Shown in pieces: positions 25,596-37,840 of a DNA stretch of 64,000 bases. The first letter of the stretch is position 1. The number at the start of each line of letters is the position of its first letter. The stretch lies in NCBI GenBank assembly GCA_029718625.1, contig JAINUF010000027.1, positions 2,464,676 to 2,528,675 on the forward strand, in the 5' to 3' direction. The position numbers and the translations under genes were made by a program. This DNA comes from Synaphobranchus kaupii. Lineage: Eukaryota > Chordata > Actinopteri > Anguilliformes > Synaphobranchidae. A model generated the notes under the pieces. That model made no database searches. It was not told the DNA's origin and saw only the letters and a program-made list of their open reading frames with translations.

Positions 25596-26028
25596 CATGT
25601 GACTAAGATGCCTCAAACCAAATAATTTTGTCAGATACATTACTTCTCCAATTTACAAGCTATGCTTTTTGCAATTTTCCTTTTGTATATTTTAGAAGAT
25701 TTATTCTTCGAAATAAACACAATAAAATGTTAATAGTTTCTGTAACATGTGACCAAGACACCTCAAACCAAGTTGCCTGTTGTCAGAGACAGGATACCTC
25801 AAATCTACAACTGATTATTTTTCAAATTTTGCCTTTGTATATTTTAAAGGAATTTTTCTTCAAAATAAATACACTAAAATGTCAATAGTTTCTGTGTCAT
25901 GTGACCAAGATACCTCACAGCAAATTGACTGTTGTCAGAGAGAGTATAGCTCAAATGTCCCTCTTATGAATATATATTTTTTATTTTTCTTCAAAATTAA
26001 AGCACTAAAATTTAAATAGCTTCTGTGA
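25596..26028 (+). repeat. CDE module 8 (type II)
   Basis: C 25596-25745, D 25746-25897, E 25898-26028. Type II after A. It is the counterpart of module 6 at offset 6645. Confidence 0.95.
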
Positions 26029-28157
26029 CATATGATGAAGACGCATGCCTCAAACCAATTTCAGTGTTGTCAAAGACATTATAGCTCAAATATACAGTTG
26101 ATTAATTTTTAAATTTTCCATTTGTAAATTTTGAATGAATTTTTCTTCAAATTTAAAATGCAACATTTCAATAGCTTCTGTGACATGTGACTAAGATGCC
26201 TCAAACCAACTGTAATGTTGTCAGATGCATTCTCCAATTTACAAGCAATGCTTTTTTCCAATTTTCCTTTTGTAAATTTTAAATAGATTTTTATTCAAAA
26301 TAAAAGCACTAAAATTTCAATAGCTTCTGTGACATATGATGAAGACGCATGCCTCAAACCAATTTTAGTGTTGTCAAAGATGTTATAGCTCAAATACACA
26401 GTTGATTAATTTTTAAATTTTCCATTTGTAAATTTTGAATGAATTTTTCTTCAAATTTATAATGCAAACATTTCAATAGCTTCTGTGACATGTGACTAAG
26501 ATGCCTCAAACCAACTGTAATGTTGTCAGATACATTCTCCAATTTACAAGCAATGCTTTTTCCAATTTTCCTTTTGTAAATTTTAAATAGATTTTTATTC
26601 AAAATAAAAGCACTAACATTTCAATAGCTTCTGTGACATATGATGAAGACGCATGCCTCAAACCAATTTTAGTGATGTCAAAGTCATTATAGCTCAAATA
26701 TACAGTTGATTAATTTTTAAATTTTCCATTTGTAAATTTTGAATGAATTTTTTTTCAAATTTAAAATGCAAACATTTCAATAGTTTCTGTGACATGTGAC
26801 TAAGATGCCTCAGACCAACTGTAATGTTGTCAGATACATTCTCCAATTTACAAGCAATGCTTTTTCCAATTTTCCTTTTGTAAATTTTAAATAGATTTTT
26901 ATTCAAAATAAAAGCACTAAAATTTCAATAGCTTCTGTGACATATGATGAAGACGCATGCTTCAAACCAATTTCAGTGTTGTCAAAGACATTATAGCTCA
27001 AATATACAGTTGATAATTTTTTTAATTTTCCATTTGTAAATTTTGAATGAATTTTTCTTCAAATTTAAAATGCAAACCTTTCAATCGCTTCTGTGACATG
27101 TGACTAAGATGCCTCAAACCAACTGTAATGTTGTCAGATACATTCTCCAATTTACAAGCAATGCTTTTTCCAATTTTCCTTTTGTAAATTTTAAATAGAT
27201 TTTTATTCAAAATAAAAGCACTAAAATTTCAATAGCTTCTGTGACATATGATGAAGACGCATGCCTCAAACCAATTTTAGTGTTGTCAAAGATGTTATAG
27301 CTCAAATACACAGTTGATTAATTTTTAAATTTTCCATTTGTAAATTTTGAATGAATTTTTCTTCAAATTTAAAATGCAAACATTTAAATAGCTTCTGTGA
27401 CATGTGACTAAGATGCCTCAAACCAACTGTAATGTTGTCAGATACATTCTCCAATTTACAAGCAATGCTTTTTCGAATTTTCCTTTTGTAAATTTAAAAT
27501 AGATTTTTATTCAAAATAAAAGCACTAAAATTTCAATAGCTTCTGTGATATATGATGAAGACGCATGCCTCAAACCAATTTTAGTGTTGTCAAAAGACGT
27601 TATAGCTCAAATATACAGTTGATTAATTTTAAAATTTTCCATTTGTAAATTTTCAATGAATTTTTCTTCAAATTTAAAATGCAAACATTTCAATAGCTTC
27701 TGTGACATGTGACTAAGATCCTTCAAACCAACTGTAATGTTGTCAGATACATTCTCCAATTTACAAGCAATGCTTTTTCAAATTTTCCATTTGTAAATTT
27801 TAAATAGATTTTTATTCAAAATAAAAGCACTAAAATTTCAATAGCTTCTGTGACATATGGTGAAGACGCACGCCTCAAACCAATTTTAGTGTTGTCAAAG
27901 ACATTATAGCTCAAATATACAGTTGATTAATTTTTAAATTTTCCATTTGTAAATTTTGAATGAATTTTTCTTCAAATTTAAAATGCAAACATTTCAATAG
28001 CTTCTGTGACATGTGACTAAGATGCCTCAAACCAACTGTAATGTTGTCAGATGCATTCTCCAATTTACAAGCAATGCTTTTTCCAATTTTCCTTTTGTAA
28101 ATTTTAAATAGATTTTTATTCAAAATAAAAGCACTAAAATTTCAATATCTGCTGTGA
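26029..28157 (+). repeat. Dimer run after module 8 (7 dimers)
   Basis: Copy of 19384-21512 at offset 6645. It has the same internal switch in the B at 27245 and the same private C at 26617. The one difference I saw is A at 27789 (TTCCATTTG) where the partner has T at 21144. Confidence 0.92.
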
Positions 28158-28590
28158 CATGTGACTAAGATGCCTCAAACCAAATAATTTTGTCAGATAC
28201 ATTACTTCTCCAATTTACAAGCTATGCTTTTTGCAATTTTCCTTTTGTATATTTTAGAAGATTTATTCTTCGAAATAAACACAATAAAATGTTAATAGTT
28301 TCTGTAACATGTGACCAAGACACCTCAAACCAAGTTGCCTGTTGTCAGAGACAGGATACCTCAAATCTACAACTGATTATTTTTCAAATTTTGCCTTTGT
28401 ATATTTTAAAGGAATTTTTCTTCAAAATAAATACACTAAAATGTCAATAGTTTCTGTGTCATGTGACCAAGATACCTCACAGCAAATTGACTGTTGTCAG
28501 AGAGAGTATAGCTCAAATGTCCCTCTTATGAATATATATTTTTTATTTTTCTTCAAAATTAAAGCACTAAAATTTAAATAGCTTCTGTGA
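28158..28590 (+). repeat. CDE module 9 (type II)
   Basis: C 28158-28307, D 28308-28459, E 28460-28590. Type II after A. The next module is 9250 bp away, the largest gap in the window. Confidence 0.95.
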
Positions 28591-31500
28591 CATATGATGA
28601 AGACGCATGCCTCAAACCAATTTCAGTGTTGTCAAAGACATTATAGCTCAAATATACAGTTGATTAATTTTTAAATTTTCCATTTGTAAATTTTGAATGA
28701 ATTTTTCTTCAAATTTAAAATGCAACATTTCAATAGCTTCTGTGACATGTGACTAAGATGCCTCAAACCAACTGTAATGTTGTCAGATGCATTCTCCAAT
28801 TTACAAGCAATGCTTTTTTCCAATTTTCCTTTTGTAAATTTTAAATAGATTTTTATTCAAAATAAAAGCACTAAAATTTCAATAGCTTCTGTGACATATG
28901 ATGAAGACGCATGCCTCAAACCAATTTTAGTGTTGTCAAAGATGTTATAGCTCAAATACACAGTTGATTAATTTTTAAATTTTCCATTTGTAAATTTTGA
29001 ATGAATTTTTCTTCAAATTTATAATGCAAACATTTCAATAGCTTCTGTGACATGTGACTAAGATGCCTCAAACCAACTGTAATGTTGTCAGATACATTCT
29101 CCAATTTACAAGCAATGCTTTTTCCAATTTTCCTTTTGTAAATTTTAAATAGATTTTTATTCAAAATAAAAGCACTAAAATTTCAATAGCTTCTGTGACA
29201 TATGATGAAGACGCATGCCTCAAACCAATTTTAGTGATGTCAAAGTCATTATAGCTCAAATATACAGTTGATTAATTTTTAAATTTTCCATTTGTAAATT
29301 TTGAATGAATTTTTTTTCAAATTTAAAATGCAAACATTTCAATAGTTTCTGTGACATGTGACTAAGATGCCTCAGACCAACTGTAATGTTGTCAGATACA
29401 TTCTCCAATTTACAAGCAATGCTTTTTCCAATTTTCCTTTTGTAAATTTTAAATAGATTTTTATTCAAAATAAAAGCACTAAAATTTCAATAGCTTCTGT
29501 GACATATGATGAAGACGCATGCTTCAAACCAATTTCAGTGTTGTCAAAGACATTATAGCTCAAATATACAGTTGATAATTTTTTTAATTTTCCATTTGTA
29601 AATTTTGAATGAATTTTTCTTCAAATTTAAAATGCAAACCTTTCAATCGCTTCTGTGACATGTGACTAAGATGCCTCAAACCAACTGTAATGTTGTCAGA
29701 TACATTCTCCAATTTACAAGCAATGCTTTTTCCAATTTTCCTTTTGTAAATTTTAAATAGATTTTTATTCAAAATAAAAGCACTAAAATTTCAATAGCTT
29801 CTGTGACATATGATGAAGACGCATGCCTCAAACCAATTTTAGTGTTGTCAAAGATGTTATAGCTCAAATACACAGTTGATTAATTTTTAAATTTTCCATT
29901 TGTAAATTTTGAATGAATTTTTCTTCAAATTTAAAATGCAAACCTTTCAATAGCTTCTGTGACATGTGACTAAGATGCCTCAAACCAACTGTAATGTTGT
30001 CAGATGCATTCTCCAATTTACAAGCAATGCTTTTTCGAATTTTTCTTTTGTAAATTTTAAATAGATTTTTATTCAAAATAAAAGCACTAAAATTTCAATA
30101 GCTTCTGTGACATATGATGAAGACGCATGCCTCAAACCAATTTTAGTGTTGTCAAAGTCATTATAGCTCAAATATACAGTTGATTAATTTTTTAAATTTC
30201 CGTTTGTAAATTTTAAATGAATTTTTCTTCAAATTTAAAATGCAAACCTTTCAATAGCTTCTGTGACATGTAACTAAGATGCCTCAAACCAACTGTAATG
30301 TTGTCAGATACATTCTCCAATTTACAAGCAATGCTTTTTCCAATTTTCCTTTTGTAAATTTTAAATAGATTTTTATTCAAAATAAAAGCACTAAAATTTC
30401 AATAGCTTCTGTGACATATGATGAAGACGCATGCCTCAAACCAATTTTAGTGTTGTCAAAGATGTTATAGCTCAAATACACAGTTGATTAATTTTCATAT
30501 TTTCCATTTGTAAATTTTGAATGAATTTTTCTTCAAATTTAAAATGCAAACATTTCAATAGCTTCTGTGACATGTGACTAAGATGCCTCAAACCAACTGT
30601 AATGTTGTCAGATGCATTCTCCAATTTACAAGCAATGCTTTTTCAAATTTTCCTTTTGTAAATTTTAAATAGATTTTTATTCAAAATAAAAGCACTAAAA
30701 TTTCAATAGCTTCTGTGACATATGATGAAGACGCATGCCTCAAACCAATTTTAGTGTTGTCAAAGTCATTATAGCTCAAATATACAGTTGATTAATTTTT
30801 TAAATTTCCGTTTGTAAATTTTAAATGAATTTTTCTTCAAATTTAAAATGCAAACATTTCAATAGCTTCTGTGACATGTGACTAAGATGCCTCAAACCAA
30901 CTGTAATATTGTGAGATACATTCTCCAATTTACAAGCAATGCTTTTTCGAATTTTCCTTTTGTAAATTTAAAATAGATTTTTATTCAAAATAAAAGCACT
31001 AAAATTTCAATAGCTTCTGTGATATATGATGAAGACGCATGCCTCAAACCAATTTTAGTGTTGTCAAAGACGTTATAGCTCAAATATACAGTTGATTAAT
31101 TTTTAAATTTTCCATTTGTAAATTTTGAATGAATTTTTCTTCAAATTTAAAATGCAAACATTTCAATAGCTTCTGTGACATGTGACTAAGATCCCTCAAA
31201 CCAACTGTAATGTTGTCAGATACATTCTCCAATTTACAAGCAATGCTTTTTCCAATTTTCCTTTTGTAAATTTTAAATAGATTTTTATTCAAAATAAAAG
31301 CACTAAAATTTCAATAGCTTCTGTGACATATGATGAAGACGCATGCCTCAAACCAATTTTAGTGTTGTCAAAGATGTTATAGCTCAAATACACAGTTGAT
31401 TAATTTTTAAATTTTCCATTTGTAAATTTTGAATGAATTTTTCTTCAAATTTAAAATGCAAACCTTTCAATAGCTTCTGTGACATGTGACTAAGATGCCT

Positions 31501-34500
31501 CAAACCAACTGTAATGTTGTCAGATGCATTCTCCAATTTACAAGCAATGCTTTTTCGAATTTTCCTTTTGTAAATTTTAAATAGATTTTTATTCAAAATA
31601 AAAGCACTAAAATTTCAATAGCTTCTGTGACATATGATGAAGACGCATGCCTCAAACCAATTTTAGTGTTGTCAAAGTCATTATAGCTCAAATATACAGT
31701 TGATTAATTTTTTTAATTTCCGTTTGTAAATTTTAAATGAATTTTTCTTCAAATTTAAAATGCAAACCTTTCAATAGCTTCTGTGACATGTGACTAAGAT
31801 GCCTCAAACCAACTGTAATGTTGTCAGATACATTCTCCAATTTACAAGCAATGCTTTTTCCAATTTTCCTTTTGTAAATTTTAAATAGATTTTTATTCAA
31901 AATAAAAGCACTAAAATTTCAATAGCTTCTGTGACATATGATGAAGACGCATGCCTCAAACCAATTTTAGTGTTGTCAAAGATGTTATAGCTCAAATACA
32001 CAGTTGATTAATTTTTATATTTTCCATTTGTAAATTTTGAATGAATTTTTCTTCAAATTTAAAATGCAAACATTTCAATAGCTTCTGTGACATGTGACTA
32101 AGATGCCTCAAACCAACTGTAATGTTGTCAGATGCATTCTCCAATTTACAAGCAATGCTTTTTCCAATTTTCCTTTTGTAAATTTTAAATAGATTTTTAT
32201 TCAAAACAAAAGCATTAAAATTTCAATAGCTTCTGTGACATATGATGAAGACGCATGCCTCAAACCAATTTTAGTGTTGTCAAAATCATTATAGCTCAAA
32301 TATACAGTTGATTCATTTTTAAAATTTCCGTTTGTAAATTTTAAATGTATTTTTCTTCAAATTTAAAATGTAAACATTTCAATAGCTTCTGTGACATGTG
32401 ACTAAGATGCCTCAAACCAACTGTAATGTTGTCAGATACATTCTCCAATTTACAAGCAATGCTTTTTCCAATTTTCCTTTTGTAAATTTTAAATAGATTT
32501 TTATTCAAAATAAAAGCACTAAAATTTCAATAGCTTCTGTGACATATGATGAAGACGCATGCCTCAAACCAATTTTAGTGTTGTCAAAGACGTTATAGCT
32601 CAAATATACAGTTGATTAATTTTTTAATTTTCCATTTGTAAATTTTGAATGAATTTTTCTTCAAATTTAAAATGCAAACATTTCAATAGCTTCTGTGACA
32701 TGTGACTAAGATGCCTTAAACCAACTGTAATGTTGTTAGATGCATTCTCCAATTTACAAGCAATGCTTTTTCCAATTTTCCTTTTGTAAATTTTAAATAG
32801 ATTTTTATTCAAAATAAAAGCACTAAAATTTCAATAGCTTCTGTGACATATGATGAAGACGCATGCCTCAAACCAATTTTAGTGTTGTCAAAGACGTTAT
32901 AGCTCAAATATACAGTTGATTAATTTTTAAATTTTCCATTTGTAAATTTTGAATGAATTTTTCTTCAAATTTAAAATGCAAACATTTCAATAGCTTCTGT
33001 GACATGTGACTAAGATGCCTCAAACCAACTGTAATGTTGTCAGATACATTCTCCAATTTACAAGCAATGCTTTTTCGAATTTTCCTTTTGTAAATTTTAA
33101 ATAGATTTTTATTCAAAATAAAAGCACTAAAATTTCAATAGCTTCTGTGACATATGATGAAGACGCATGCCTCAAACCAATTTTAGTGTTGTCAAAGACG
33201 TTATAGCTCAAATATACAGTTGATTCATTTTTAAAATTTCCGTTTGTAAATTTTAAATGTATTTTTCTTCAAATTTAAAATGTAAACATTTCAATAGCTT
33301 CTGTGACATGTGACTAAGATGCCTCAAACCAACTGTAATGTTGTCAGATACATTCTCCAATTTACAAGCAATGCTTTTTCCAATTTTCCTTTTGTAAATT
33401 TTAAATAGATTTTTATTCAAAATAAAAGCACTAAAATTTCAATAGCTTCTGTGACATATGATGAAGACGCATGCCTCAAACCAATTTTAGTGTTGTCAAA
33501 GACGTTATAGCTCAAATATACAGTTGATTAATTTTTTAATTTTCCATTTGTAAATTTTGAATGAATTTTTCTTCAAATTTAAAATGCAAACATTTCAATA
33601 GCTTCTGTGACATGTGACTAAGATGCCTTAAACCAACTGTAATGTTGTTAGATGCATTCTCCAATTTACAAGCAATGCTTTTTCCAATTTTCCTTTTGTA
33701 AATTTTAAATAGATTTTTATTCAAAATAAAAGCACTAAAATTTCAATAGCTTCTGTGACATATGATGAAGACGCATGCCTCAAACCAATTTTAGTGTTGT
33801 CAAAGACGTTATAGCTCAAATATACAGTTGATTAATTTTTAAATTTTCCATTTGTAAATTTTGAATGAATTTTTCTTCAAATTTAAAATGCAAACATTTC
33901 AATAGCTTCTGTGACATGTGACTAAGATGCCTCAAACCAACTGTAATGTTGTCAGATACATTCTCCAATTTACAAGCAATGCTTTTTCGAATTTTCCTTT
34001 TGTAAATTTTAAATAGATTTTTATTCAAAATAAAAGCACTAAAATTTCAATAGCTTCTGTGACATATGATGAAGACGCATGCCTCAAACCAATTTTAGTG
34101 TTGTCAAAGACGTTATAGCTCAAATATACAGTTGATTCATTTTTAAAATTTCCGTTTGTAAATTTTAAATGTATTTTTCTTCAAATTTAAAATGTAAACA
34201 TTTCAATAGCTTCTGTGACATGTGACTAAGATGCCTCAAACCAACTGTAATGTTGTCAGATACATTCTCCAATTTACAAGCAATGCTTTTTCCAATTTTC
34301 CTTTTGTAAATTTTAAATAGATTTTTATTCAAAATAAAAGCACTAAAATTTCAATAGCTTCTGTGACATATGATGAAGACGCATGCCTCAAACCAATTTT
34401 AGTGTTGTCAAAGACGTTATAGCTCAAATATACAGTTGATTAATTTTTTAATTTTCCATTTGTAAATTTTGAATGAATTTTTCTTCAAATTTAAAATGCA

Positions 34501-37407
34501 AACATTTCAATAGCTTCTGTGACATGTGACTAAGATGCCTCAAACCAACTGTAATGTTGTCAGATACATTCTCCAATTTACAAGCAATGCTTTTTCGAAT
34601 TTTCCTTTTGTAAATTTTAAATAGATTTTTATTCAAAATAAAAGCACTAAAATTTCAATAGCTTCTGTGACATATGATGAAGACGCATGCCTCAAACCAA
34701 TTTTAGTGTTGTCAAAGACGTTATAGCTCAAATATACAGTTGATTAATTTTTAAATTTTCCATTTGTAAATTTTGAATGAATTTTTCTTCAAATTTAAAA
34801 TGCAAACATTTCAATAGCTTCTGTGACATGTGACTAAGATGCCTCAAACCAACTGTAATGTTGTCAGATACATTCTCCAATTTACAAGCAATGCTTTTTC
34901 GAATTTTCCTTTTGTAAATTTTAAATAGATTTTTATTCAAAATAAAAGCACTAAAATTTCAATAGCTTCTGTGACATATGATGAAGACGCATGCCTCAAA
35001 CCAATTTTAGTGTTGTCAAAGACGTTATAGCTCAAATATACAGTTGATTAATTTTTTAATTTTCCATTTGTAAATTTTGAATGAATTTTTCTTCAAATTT
35101 AAAATGCAAACATTTCAATAGCTTCTGTGACATGTGACTAAGATGCCTCAAACCAACTGTAATATTGTGAGATACATTCTCCAATTTACAAGCAATGCTT
35201 TTTCGAATTTTCCTTTTGTAAATTTAAAATAGATTTTTATTCAAAATAAAAGCACTAAAATTTCAATAGCTTCTGTGATATATGATGAAGACGCATGCCT
35301 CAAACCAATTTTAGTGTTGTCAAAGACGTTATAGCTCAAATATACAGTTGATTAATTTTAAAATTTTCCATTTGTAAATTTTGAATGAATTTTTCTTCAA
35401 ATTTAAAATGCAAACATTTCAATAGCTTCTGTGACATGTGACTAAGATCCCTCAAACCAACTGTAATGTTGTCAGATACATTCTCCAATTTACAAGCAAT
35501 GCTTTTTCAAATTTTCCTTTTGTAAATTTTAAATAGATTTTTATTCAAAATAAAAGCACTAAAATTTCAATAGCTTCTGTGACATATGATGAAGACGCAC
35601 GCCTCAAACCAATTTTAGTGTTGTCAAAGACATTATAGCTCAAATATACAGTTGATTAATTTTTAAATTTTCCATTTGTAAATTTTGAATGAATTTTTCT
35701 TCAAATTTAAAATGCAAACATTTAAATAGCTTCTGTGACATGTGACTAAGATGCCTCAAACCAACTGTAATGTTGTCAGATACATTCTCCAATTTACAAG
35801 CAATGCTTTTTCGAATTTTCCTTTTGTAAATTTAAAATAGATTTTTTTCAAAATAAAAGCACTAAAATTTCAATAGCTTCTGTGATATATGATGAAGACG
35901 CATGCCTCAAACCAATTTTAGTGTTGTCAAAAGACGTTATAGCTCAAATATACAGTTGATTAATTTTAAAATTTTCCATTTGTAAATTTTCAATGAATTT
36001 TTCTTCAAATTTAAAATGCAAACATTTCAATAGCTTCTGTGACATGTGACTAAGATGCCTCAAACCAACTGTAATGTTGTCAGATACATTCTCCAATTTA
36101 CAAGCAATGCTTTTTCGAATTTTCCTTTTGTAAATTTTAAATAGATTTTTATTCAAAATAAAAGCACTAAAATTTCAATAGCTTCTGTGACATATGATGA
36201 AGACGCATGCCTCAAACCAATTTTAGTGTTGTCAAAGACGTTATAGCTCAAATATACAGTTGATTAATTTTTAAATTTTCCATTTGTAAATTTTGAATGA
36301 ATTTTTCTTCAAATTTAAAATGCAAACATTTCAATAGCTTCTGTGACATGTGACTAAGATGCCTCAAACCAACTGTAATGTTGTCAGATACATTCTCCAA
36401 TTTACAAGCAATGCTTTTTCGAATTTTCCTTTTGTAAATTTTAAATAGATTTTTATTCAAAATAAAAGCACTAAAATTTCAATAGCTTCTGTGACATATG
36501 ATGAAGACGCACGCCTCAAACCAATTTTAGTGTTGTCAAAGACATTATAGCTCAAATATACAGTTGATTAATTTTTAAATTTTCCATTTGTAAATTTTGA
36601 ATGAATTTTTCTTCAAATTTAAAATGCAAACATTTAAATAGCTTCTGTGACATGTGACTAAGATGCCTCAAACCAACTGTAATGTTGTCAGATACATTCT
36701 CCAATTTACAAGCAATGCTTTTTCGAATTTTCCTTTTGTAAATTTAAAATAGATTTTTATTCAAAATAAAAGCACTAAAATTTCAATAGCTTCTGTGATA
36801 TATGATGAAGACGCATGCCTCAAACCAATTTTAGTGTTGTCAAAAGACGTTATAGCTCAAATATACAGTTGATTAATTTTAAAATTTTCCATTTGTAAAT
36901 TTTCAATGAATTTTTCTTCAAATTTAAAATGCAAACATTTCAATAGCTTCTGTGACATGTGACTAAGATCCTTCAAACCAACTGTAATGTTGTCAGATAC
37001 ATTCTCCAATTTACAAGCAATGCTTTTTCAAATTTTCCTTTTGTAAATTTTAAATAGATTTTTATTCAAAATAAAAGCACTAAAATTTCAATAGCTTCTG
37101 TGACATATGGTGAAGACGCACGCCTCAAACCAATTTTAGTGTTGTCAAAGACATTATAGCTCAAATATACAGTTGATTAATTTTTAAATTTTCCATTTGT
37201 AAATTTTGAATGAATTTTTCTTCAAATTTAAAATGCAAACATTTCAATAGCTTCTGTGACATGTGACTAAGATGCCTCAAACCAACTGTAATGTTGTCAG
37301 ATGCATTCTCCAATTTACAAGCAATGCTTTTTCCAATTTTCCTTTTGTAAATTTTAAATAGATTTTTATTCAAAATAAAAGCACTAAAATTTCAATATCT
37401 GCTGTGA
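28591..37407 (+). repeat. Longest dimer run (29 dimers, 8817 bp)
   Basis: From 28591 to 31022 it holds a complete 8-dimer cassette: TGCAACATTT, TATAATG, TGATGTC with CAGACC, GATAATTTTT with AATCGC, AAACCTTTC, TTTCCGTTTG with CATGTAACT, CATATTTTC, then TTTCCGTTTG with AATATTGTGAG. From about 31.3 kb it copies 12.3-18 kb. A 3-dimer (912 bp) register recurs at 32543, 33455 and 34367. Private marks are ATCCCTC joined to TTCCAAT near 31192-31255, and a one-base deletion giving GATTTTTTTCAAA near 35842. It ends in TATCTGCTG A. Confidence 0.9.
31327..36494 (+). repeat. Segmental copy of 12.3-17.7 kb
   Basis: 12261 to about 14.1 kb matches 31327 to about 33.2 kb at offset 19066. About 14.7-17.7 kb matches 33.4-36.5 kb at offset 18762, or 18761 after the deletion near 35842. 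The 304 bp offset change shows that one dimer was lost or gained since duplication. A visible difference is ACTGTACTG near 12750 against ACTGTAATG near 31816. Confidence 0.85.
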
Positions 37408-37840
37408 CATGTGACTAAGATGCCTCAAACCAAATAATTTTGTCAGATACATTACTTCTCCAATTTACAAGCTATGCTTTTTGCAATTTTCCTTTTGTAT
37501 ATTTTAGAAGATTTATTCTTCGAAATAAACACAATAAAATGTTAATAGTTTCTGTAACATGTGACCAAGACACCTCAAACCAAGTTGCCTGTTGTCAGAG
37601 ACAGGATACCTCAAATCTACAACTGATTATTTTTCAAATTTTGCCTTTGTATATTTTAAAGGAATTTTTCTTCAAAATAAATACACTAAAATGTCAATAG
37701 TTTCTGTGTCATGTGACCAAGATACCTCACAGCAAATTGACTGTTGTCAGAGAGAGTATAGCTCAAATGTCCCTCTTATGAATATATATTTTTTATTTTT
37801 CTTCAAAATTAAAGCACTAAAATTTAAATAGCTTCTGTGA
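37408..37840 (+). repeat. CDE module 10 (type II)
   Basis: C 37408-37557, D 37558-37709, E 37710-37840. Last type II module, following A with the TATCTGCTG junction. It is 9250 bp after module 9. Confidence 0.95.

Larger units (their letters stand above)
25448..29198 (+). repeat. Segmental duplicate, copy 2 (offset 6645 bp)
   Basis: Partner of the segment at 18803. The few visible single-base differences include the one at 27789. The ACATTT variant is absent near 29180, as it is near 22530, so it marks only the first run of each copy. Confidence 0.85.
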
